Origin: a virus
Length of the DNA: 22,338 nt
Strand: one strand, 5' to 3'
Virus record (IMG/VR): IMGVR_UViG_3300048904_000170
Coordinates: 1 to 22,338 of that record
In this document: one piece after another, positions 17,970 to 22,338 of the stretch
How positions within the stretch are numbered: the first letter of the stretch is position 1
Layout: each line of letters opens with the position of its first letter
Position numbers and translations under genes: made by a program
The notes under the pieces: generated by a model
What the model saw: only the letters and a program-made list of their open reading frames with translations
The model's database searches: none
Told to the model about the DNA's origin: nothing

Positions 17970-18003
17970 TTGCCAAGTGGCCAAAGCCTACTATATGCTC
18001 TAG
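17970..18003 (+). promoter_or_regulatory. Candidate rightward promoter including 12-mer copy 2
   Basis: TTGCCA (17970-17975), 16 bases, then TATATG (17992-17997), the start of the second exact TATATGCTCTAG copy (17992-18003). The next gene starts at 18066, so a leader of about 60 bases would result. The -35 and -10 matches are partial. The repeat is the stronger evidence. Confidence 0.35.
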
Positions 18004-18065
18004 AGGCGTGGCAAAGGTTTTGCGTTGCCCCATCGCGGAATTTCGCTCAACGGGAGCAAAATGTT

Positions 18066-18431
18066 ATGGTTGATATGTCTAATGTTCATCCTGTCATTCA
18101 TGGTGAGTTTGAAGATCATGAATGGCGGGCTGCTGTTTCTAAGAAAGCCGAACAGCGTAACCGTCGTGAAGCACAAATTGTGCGACGTGGTGCGCGTTCA
18201 CATCCTTATTCTGATGCTTCTGTTTATGTCGATAACAGTGTTCCAAACACTGTTCGATATTTTCAGGATGAAGAGCATCACAAGGCTTACACAAAGAAGC
18301 ATGAAGCCAAGGGTCCCCCTACGGCTGCCGCCCAGCCGTCTCCTAAGCAGGCAGACATTGATGCCGCCGGGAATGCCCAGGTGGCTGAGCGCATGGCCCA
18401 GCAGACCGCTGGCCGTGCTAAGGGAGCCTGA
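18066..18431 (+). CDS. Phage protein of unknown function, 121 residues
   Basis: Start ATG 18066 has GGGAG about nine bases upstream. The open frame reaches back to 17913, but those codons are unlike the rest. The N-terminal part is charged and His-rich (HPVIHGEFEDHEWRAAVSKK), followed by EQRNRREAQIVRRGARSHPY. The C-terminus is Ala/Gln-rich and probably disordered or helical (AAAQPSPKQADIDAAGNAQV, ERMAQQTAGRAKGA). Base composition rises sharply in GC over the last 130 bases, unlike the upstream half. No family is recognised. It precedes the structured intergenic region and the packaging genes. Confidence 0.68.
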   Translation: MVDMSNVHPVIHGEFEDHEWRAAVSKKAEQRNRREAQIVRRGARSHPYSDASVYVDNSVPNTVRYFQDEEHHKAYTKKHEAKGPPTAAAQPSPKQADIDAAGNAQVAERMAQQTAGRAKGA

Positions 18432-18451
18432 TGGGCAGATGCCTGTCCTTG

Positions 18452-18556
18452 GGCTTCCCAAGCCTCTGTGGTGAGAGTCCTGAAGCTGGTGGCGTCGGCC
18501 GGCTTAGTCTGTGAGGCCCTGACTTTCCAAATCACTCGCCTGGACCACAGAGGCTT
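18452..18556 (+). ncRNA. Candidate structured RNA element with competing stems (translational switch?)
   Basis: AAGCCTCTGTGGT (18460-18472) and ACCACAGAGGCTT (18544-18556) are a perfect 13-bp inverted repeat enclosing 71 GC-rich bases, which hold a further AAGCTGG/CCGGCTT hairpin (18483-18489 with 18499-18505). The AAGCC at 18460-18464 can alternatively pair with GGCTT at 18452-18456 in a tight local hairpin. The 3' arm contains AGAGG, the SD of the 39-residue ORF starting at 18559. Formation of the long stem would hide it, and the local hairpin would weaken the long stem. No known riboswitch family is recognised. Confidence 0.5.
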
Positions 18557-18558
18557 TA

Positions 18559-18678
18559 ATGATTGCTCTTGATATGATTGCAGCTTCCTTGTCCCGCACC
18601 CTTGGGGCTGCAAACTATCAAGAATGCAAGTCGGAAAGAGTTGTGATAAGAGATTATTGCACTCTTTTCGATTTTTAA
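18559..18678 (+). CDS. Possible 39-residue protein with SD inside an RNA stem
   Basis: The ORF starts MIALDMIAASLSRTLGAANY at ATG 18559 and ends DYCTLFDF. AGAGG lies five to six bases upstream, but inside the 3' arm of the 13-bp stem. The N-terminus is amphipathic and helical, and no family is recognised. It fills part of the 269-base gap before the small terminase. The ORF could be real, or a leader peptide, or chance. Confidence 0.4.
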   Translation: MIALDMIAASLSRTLGAANYQECKSERVVIRDYCTLFDF

Positions 18679-18700
18679 CCATTTATCTACTGAAAAACAA

Positions 18701-19186
18701 ATGAATCCAGTAGCAGACATAACAGGCGATCAGGCGCAAATTCAAAAGCGCCCACGTGGCCGTCCAGTTGGATCAGTCAACAAGATTCAACAACTCGCAA
18801 GAGAGAATCTAACCGCGCTATTCGAAATGAATGGTGGGGTTCAGGGAATGTTTAAGTGGCTGCAAAAGAATGAAAGGAATGAATACGCATTTTATGTGTA
18901 CATCTATCCTAAGATTCTAGGCGTTCAAGGCGTTCAAAAGCCCCAAGGTCCAGTTGTTGCCAACATCACCAATGTGATCGTTGATCCGCGCAACAATTAT
19001 AAGGGATCAATTGACGCTTCAGCAGTCGATGTGACACCGCAACGTGAACCGCGATATGATCCACAAGACCACGAATTTAATGCCGTTGATAAAGACACTC
19101 CGGAAGTAATCGAAGAGGTTCCGATTTATGAACCTCAACAACAACTTCCTAATGCTTCCGACATCGATGGAGAAATTCCACTATGA
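18701..19186 (+). CDS. Putative small terminase subunit with AT-hook-like N-terminus
   Basis: 161 residues. Residues 14-29 (IQKRPRGRPVGSVNKI) carry an AT-hook-like RPRGRP core that would bind AT-rich DNA. A helical LARENLTALFEMNGGVQGMF and WLQKNERNEYAFYVYIYPKI segment follows, which resembles the RGRPKGS.NK..LL.E...A...GG....L........AF..L..K.LPL layout of small terminase-like phage proteins. The C-terminal 80 residues are acidic and Pro/Gln-rich, perhaps disordered. The position four genes before the large terminase supports a DNA-packaging role. The start codon has no clear SD (GAAAAACAA precedes it), so it may be downstream. The stop overlaps the next start as ATGA. Confidence 0.65.
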   Translation: MNPVADITGDQAQIQKRPRGRPVGSVNKIQQLARENLTALFEMNGGVQGMFKWLQKNERNEYAFYVYIYPKILGVQGVQKPQGPVVANITNVIVDPRNNYKGSIDASAVDVTPQREPRYDPQDHEFNAVDKDTPEVIEEVPIYEPQQQLPNASDIDGEIPL

Positions 19187-19443
19187 GCACCAATAACACA
19201 ACAGTCGTTTTTGTTGACAAGGTTCCAGATGGCCCACCTGTTGTTACTACTTTGGTTTCCACTGATGTTCCGGGAGAATTTGAAGGTTTCTTAGATATGG
19301 GTGGAAATCATTCTATTCCTTTGCAGTCTTTGTTAATAATGAAACCGGAGTTGCTTTGTCCGTTCCGGAATCTTGGACTTTGGATAGAGAAGTTAGTAAA
19401 GAAGACTGAAATGTATCCACAGATCGTAGAAATAAGGAGTTAA
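19183..19443 (+). CDS. Small phage protein of unknown function
   Basis: 86 residues with a beta-like N-terminal half (NNTTVVFVDKVPDGPPVVTT) and GEFEGFLDMGGNHSIPLQSL. No motif is recognised. The ATG overlaps the putative small terminase stop by four bases, with GGAG about ten bases upstream. It sits in the packaging module between the two terminase genes. Confidence 0.68.
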   Translation: MSTNNTTVVFVDKVPDGPPVVTTLVSTDVPGEFEGFLDMGGNHSIPLQSLLIMKPELLCPFRNLGLWIEKLVKKTEMYPQIVEIRS

Positions 19444-19447
19444 AGTC

Positions 19448-19675
19448 ATGAAGTTTTTATTCGCCTTCCTAGTCTTCTCCCTTGCCACTTCTTTCTCATT
19501 TGTTGCTGATGCAAAACCTCCTTCTCCGCAACAGCAGCTTATGGTTTCGTGCAACAAGTATTGGCACGTTTACATGAAGGAAAATGGTCTGAAGGGTAAG
19601 GACCGTAAGAAGTACCTGTCTGATTGTTTGTCCGGCACAGTTGTTGTTCCGGATGCTTTCAAGCGCGCAAGGTGA
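19448..19675 (+). CDS. Secreted PsiF-repeat-like small protein
   Basis: 75 residues. Residues 1-22 are a signal peptide (MKFLFAFLVFSLATSFSFVA, then DA before the likely cleavage). Residues 29-63 resemble one PsiF repeat: QQLMVSCNKYWHVYMKENGL then KGKDRKKYLSDCLSG. The Cys35/Cys60 pair, the L-K-G-x-x-R-K-K/A-Y/F spacing and the closing CLSG are the family signs. In bacteria PsiF is a periplasmic protein induced by phosphate starvation, of unknown activity. Here it lies among packaging genes, which suggests a moron-like cargo gene modifying the host envelope. AAGGAG lies about nine bases before the ATG. Cys residues may form a disulfide. Confidence 0.72.
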   Translation: MKFLFAFLVFSLATSFSFVADAKPPSPQQQLMVSCNKYWHVYMKENGLKGKDRKKYLSDCLSGTVVVPDAFKRAR

Positions 19676-19681
19676 ATTCAA

Positions 19682-19909
19682 ATGGATCGGCAGATAGCAG
19701 AGATTGAAATTCCTCCTGAGGCTTTGGTTTATGCTATCGGCTTGATTCCTTTTGAAATAGTCGGATCGGGAGCATCTGAAAATGGAGTTGTAAAACTTCT
19801 TTTCGATGTTTCCGATACCGGCCAACAAGGTGGTCCTTGGGTTATAGATTACCACAGAAAAATGAACAATGTTGGAATTACTTTCCGTCCAAAAGTCGAT
19901 GGTGAGTAA
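19682..19909 (+). CDS. Small phage protein of unknown function
   Basis: 75 residues, beta-rich (AEIEIPPEALVYAIGLIPFE, VVKLLFDVSD, GPWVIDYHRKMNNVGITFRP). AAGGTG lies eight bases before the ATG. The stop touches the next gene's ATG (TAAATG). The function is not recognised. Confidence 0.68.
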   Translation: MDRQIAEIEIPPEALVYAIGLIPFEIVGSGASENGVVKLLFDVSDTGQQGGPWVIDYHRKMNNVGITFRPKVDGE

Positions 19910-20146
19910 ATGCTGGCATTTGTTGAAGTCACTTTTCTAGAGCAATTTTACCAGAAGGTTTCTGATGAATTTAGCCCTACATTTTTGTTGAATGTGAATA
20001 CCATTCGTTCTGTTTTGCGTCATGGGGAGTTTACTTCAATTAAACTAGACAATGGTAAGATAATCACAGTGGATATTTCTTATCATGATTTTAAGAAACT
20101 TATTGATAAGGCTTGCAAAAGAGGCGGAGTTGCTTTTCACACATGA
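19910..20146 (+). CDS. Small phage protein, FlbD-like fold suspected
   Basis: 78 residues with TFLLNVNTIRSVLRHGEFTS then IKLDNGKIITVDISYHDFKK. The pattern (I..V...G..T.I.L.NG....V...Y.DF) loosely recalls the small FlbD/LytTR-like beta domain, but this is a weak likeness. It starts directly after the previous stop. Its last codons overlap the large terminase start as ATGA. Function unknown. Confidence 0.65.
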   Translation: MLAFVEVTFLEQFYQKVSDEFSPTFLLNVNTIRSVLRHGEFTSIKLDNGKIITVDISYHDFKKLIDKACKRGGVAFHT

Positions 20147-21426
20147 CTTTTGAAGACCAACAAAATGAAGTTGATCCAGGCATTCAGGCATTCATGTCTT
20201 TGCCTGGAATGGATCTTCTTGCGCCTAAAAAAGCTCAACTTTTCTTTGAGACGCCGCGCGTCTTTGCCCCATTATTACAGCCTGGAAGGTATAAGGCAGC
20301 ATGGGGCGGCCGAGGAAGTGGCAAGTCTCATTTCATGGCAGAATTGTTGATCCGTAAATGCCTTAATGTTCCTGGCTTACGGTGGGCTTGTGTTCGTGAA
20401 ATTCAAAAATCTCTTGAACAGTCTGCAATGCGTCTGATTAAGGATAAGATTGAGGCGTATAATCTTGGCCACCTTTTTCATGTGATGGAAAGTGAAATTC
20501 GCACTCCTGGCAATGGCGTGATCATCTTTCAAGGGATGCAGAATCACAATGCGAATTCTATTAAATCTTTAGAAGGTTACAATGGCTGTTGGGTTGAAGA
20601 AGCGCATTCGCTCAGTAAATCCTCGTGGAGTATACTTAGGCCCACGTTTAGAGAGGCTGGTTCTGAGATTTGGGCAACGTGGAACCCAACGAATCGTAAT
20701 GACCCGGTTGATGAATTCTTCCGCGCGGGCGAACTTCCGCCACGCGCTATTGTTGTTGAGGCTGAATGGTACGATAATCCGTGGTTTCCGGCGGAACTTG
20801 AAGAAGAGAGAGTTTACGACCAGAGACGTGACCCGGATCGTTACGCGCATGTTTGGGGTGGCAAGTATTTGCAGGCGTCCCAAGCGCGCGTTTTTAGAAA
20901 CTGGAAAGTTGAACACTTTGAAACGCCGAAAGACGTTCGCTTTTTCTTTGGTGCGGATTGGGGCTATGCAGAAGACCCAACAGTGTTAGTTCGTTGTTTT
21001 CTAGATGAAAAGAGGCGAAGACTTTATGTTGACAGAGAGGCATATCAGCTTCATTGCGAACTTGATAAGATTCCTCAATTGTTTGATAAACTTCCTGGTG
21101 CTCGCAATTGGCCTATTCGTGCTGATAGTGCTAGACCTGACACTATTTCTTATGTGGCTAATCGTGGCTTCAATATCGTGGGCGCTGACAAGGGTCCTAG
21201 GTCTGTTGAGGATGGCATTGAGTTCCTAAAATCTTGGGACATTATCGTTCATCCGAGTTGCCAGCACACGGCAGATGAATTATCGTTCTATTCATGGAAG
21301 ACCGAACCTAAGACGGAAGATATTTTGCCAATTTTGGAAGACAAACACAATCACGTAATCGATTCGTTGCGCTATGCGCTTGAGGGCGCGCGCAAAGGAC
21401 AGAGCATGGCGGATTATATTGACTAA
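20143..21426 (+). CDS. Large terminase subunit (TerL, Terminase_3/PBSX type)
   Basis: 427 residues from ATG 20143, which overlaps the preceding stop as ATGA. An earlier TTG at 20113 is possible but less likely. The N-terminal ATPase has Walker A GGRGSGKSH (residues 55-63), Walker B GCWVEEAHSLS (148-158) and the coupling motif IWATWNP (176-182). The C-terminal RNase H-like nuclease has FFFGADWGYAEDPT (Asp272), IRADSARPDTI (Asp328) and KHNHVIDSLRYAL (Asp407). These are the expected metal ligands. The enzyme pumps DNA into the capsid and cuts the concatemer. The family suggests a headful or cos mechanism, not decidable here. It is followed at once by the portal region, as in most tailed phages. 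Confidence 0.96.
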   Translation: MTFEDQQNEVDPGIQAFMSLPGMDLLAPKKAQLFFETPRVFAPLLQPGRYKAAWGGRGSGKSHFMAELLIRKCLNVPGLRWACVREIQKSLEQSAMRLIKDKIEAYNLGHLFHVMESEIRTPGNGVIIFQGMQNHNANSIKSLEGYNGCWVEEAHSLSKSSWSILRPTFREAGSEIWATWNPTNRNDPVDEFFRAGELPPRAIVVEAEWYDNPWFPAELEEERVYDQRRDPDRYAHVWGGKYLQASQARVFRNWKVEHFETPKDVRFFFGADWGYAEDPTVLVRCFLDEKRRRLYVDREAYQLHCELDKIPQLFDKLPGARNWPIRADSARPDTISYVANRGFNIVGADKGPRSVEDGIEFLKSWDIIVHPSCQHTADELSFYSWKTEPKTEDILPILEDKHNHVIDSLRYALEGARKGQSMADYID

Positions 21427-21584
21427 TGAAAATTGATGAAGGTGAGATTATTCAAGTTACTAAGAATTTAAGTATTGAATATAGTCATGGACAATTCATA
21501 TTTAAGGTGGATGAAAACGCAGACGACTTGTTATATGACATGTTTGAAGTCTTGTTTACTGATAATGGCATAGTGTGGTGCTAA
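21426..21584 (+). CDS. 52-residue acidic protein, paralogue-like A
   Basis: The ATG overlaps the TerL stop by one base (TAATG), so translation is coupled. The product reads MKIDEGEIIQVTKNLSIEYS, continues acidic with ENADDLLYDMFEVLF, and ends in TDNGIVWC. Its size, closing V-W-C and spacing resemble the 48-residue protein at 21786, and the two flank the 67-residue gene. Function is unknown. Confidence 0.65.
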   Translation: MKIDEGEIIQVTKNLSIEYSHGQFIFKVDENADDLLYDMFEVLFTDNGIVWC

Positions 21585-21585
21585 G

Positions 21586-21789
21586 ATGAACGAAGATTTT
21601 GGACACAATTTGCGAGATAGAACCATTCCGGCCTATCAAGACGAGCAAAGAAAGCTTATTGATGAATTTCTTGATTTCTTTGTTGGTGGAAAGGACTTCT
21701 ATTTCGGTGGTTTGCGTGTTGATTTATTTGAAATTCTTGGTGGCAATAAAGAAAATCTCATAGACGACTTCTTCAAGAGCAGAAAATGA
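21586..21789 (+). CDS. Small phage protein of unknown function
   Basis: 67 residues, charged and helical (AYQDEQRKLIDEFLDFFVGG) with KDFYFGGLRVDLFEILGG. No family is recognised. It follows the upstream stop by one base and overlaps the next ATG by four bases (ATGA). Confidence 0.68.
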   Translation: MNEDFGHNLRDRTIPAYQDEQRKLIDEFLDFFVGGKDFYFGGLRVDLFEILGGNKENLIDDFFKSRK

Positions 21790-21932
21790 GTTTCGAATTA
21801 ATTAAAGTTGGCAAAGGTTGTTGGAGGGTGTACTTTCACACCATGAATCCAAATTGGAATGCTGTTTACGATCTTATAAATTATGATAAATTCGAAGGCT
21901 TATTTTTAGATTCAAGATTGGTCTGGTGCTAA
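21786..21932 (+). CDS. 48-residue protein, paralogue-like B
   Basis: The product begins MSFELIKVGKGCWRVYFHTM and ends FEGLFLDSRLVWC. Start ATGA overlaps the upstream stop. The pattern of a short beta start, an aromatic centre, an F..LF.D segment and a V-W-C end is shared with the protein at 21426, though identity is low. It precedes the portal gene. Function is unknown. Confidence 0.65.
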   Translation: MSFELIKVGKGCWRVYFHTMNPNWNAVYDLINYDKFEGLFLDSRLVWC

Positions 21933-21950
21933 GATAGAAGGTAATTCAAG

Positions 21951-22338
21951 ATGTTCCATCCTGTAGAATTGATGTTGCAAGCGCGGGATGGATTGAAGAA
22001 TCTTGTCAGCAAGATCGGTCACCCAAGTAAAGATAAGTCCGCAAATTGGGTTTGGGATTTAACCCCAATGTCGGGGCCAGAATGTCTTGCAATGTATGCA
22101 AGCGACTGGCTACCAAGAAAGATCGTTGACATTGTTCCCCAAGACGCAACGAGGGAATGGAGAACTTGGCAAGCAAAAGATAAACAAGCAGAGAAACTTT
22201 ATGCTTTAGAAAAGGCATTAAAGGTTCGCTCAAAGATAATGCGAGCAATGCAGCTTGATCGTTTGTTTGGCGGATCAGCAATTCTTATTGGAACAGGCGA
22301 CAAGAATATTGATGAACCATTAGATGTAACGAAGATCA
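21951..22338 (+). CDS. DUF1073-type portal protein, N-terminal fragment
   Basis: The first 129 residues of a protein cut by the window edge. Residues 54-72 (WLPRKIVDIVPQDATREWR) and 104-114 (DRLFGGSAILI) match the head portal family DUF1073, with the pattern .L.RKIVD.P..D.TREWR....LE......L.....A....R.FGG.AILIG. The portal forms the dodecameric ring at one vertex through which terminase packages DNA, and to which the tail joins. Start ATG 21951 has AAGG about ten bases upstream. The position after TerL is canonical. Confidence 0.85.
   Translation, partial: MFHPVELMLQARDGLKNLVSKIGHPSKDKSANWVWDLTPMSGPECLAMYASDWLPRKIVDIVPQDATREWRTWQAKDKQAEKLYALEKALKVRSKIMRAMQLDRLFGGSAILIGTGDKNIDEPLDVTKI

Noticed and set aside
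17913-18065. N-terminal extension of the 121-residue protein
   Set aside because: The earlier codons give a Cys/aromatic mix over intergenic DNA that includes the repeated 12-mer. The ATG at 18066 has its own GGGAG.
22006-22281. Leftward ORF antisense to the portal gene
   Set aside because: Shadow of a strongly supported portal reading frame.
1-22338. CRISPR array, rRNA, insertion sequence or integrase
   Set aside because: No regularly spaced direct repeats, no rRNA-like stretch, no transposase or recombinase motif were found on either strand.

Overview
This window looks like one end-to-middle portion of a tailed bacteriophage genome, probably a strictly lytic one, since no integrase, excisionase or prophage repressor cassette is visible. 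Base composition is moderately AT-rich. Genes are tightly packed, with ATGA and TAAATG junctions and many very small proteins. Three tRNA genes with encoded CCA ends lie in the leftward arm. Small proteins such as a DUF3309 protein and an MGR...WLLGVPIP-type hydrophobic peptide are familiar from alphaproteobacteria (Rhizobiales-like), so an alphaproteobacterial host is my best inference. The sequence alone does not prove the host.

Layout. Positions 1-14525 are a long leftward (minus-strand) arm. Reading in its transcription direction from 14525, it carries a conserved phage protein and a DUF551-like protein, small unknowns, a GTG-started conserved phage protein (12217-13035), then an intrinsic terminator near 12110-12177. 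Next come a coiled-coil protein, a ParB-like nuclease-domain protein, stacked tiny membrane proteins, several zinc-ribbon-type small proteins, an XRE-like DNA-binding protein, tRNA-Leu, a YkgJ-like Cys-cluster protein, DUF3309, tRNA-Gln, an amidase endolysin with a Cys-rich secreted protein behind it, and an odd tRNA. The arm ends in a nucleotide module: MazG, a dATP/dGTP diphosphohydrolase-type protein, a HAD phosphatase, an HNH homing endonuclease, and a DnaQ-like exonuclease cut by the window edge.

Positions 14526-15249 are a 724-base non-coding divergent hub. It holds a 17-bp unit repeated three times in tandem, a 12-bp inverted repeat, several shorter palindromes, a cruciform-like element and a crossing (pseudoknot-like) set of inverted repeats. 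It is the best candidate in the window for an origin of replication and/or the main control region.

Positions 15250-22338 are the rightward arm. It starts with a Toprim-SF3 helicase (primase-helicase). After small genes with structured leaders comes the packaging/head module: putative small terminase with an AT-hook-like N-terminus, small unknowns including a secreted PsiF-like protein, large terminase, and a DUF1073-type portal protein cut by the right edge.

The observations I consider most worth a second look are: (i) a structured intergenic RNA candidate at 18452-18561, whose long-range stem hides the ribosome binding site of a 39-codon ORF and competes with a local hairpin; (ii) the repeat-rich divergent hub with 17-bp iteron-like repeats; (iii) a possible rightward small RNA with its own promoter and strong terminator at 2847-2953 inside the leftward arm; and (iv) a tRNA with a 6-base anticodon loop, flanked by inverted copies of a 10-mer that recurs near a terminator 8.7 kb away. 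Several genes here are not obvious from long-ORF inspection (27, 37, 46, 48, 50 and 52 codons) and were found by reading the sequence directly.
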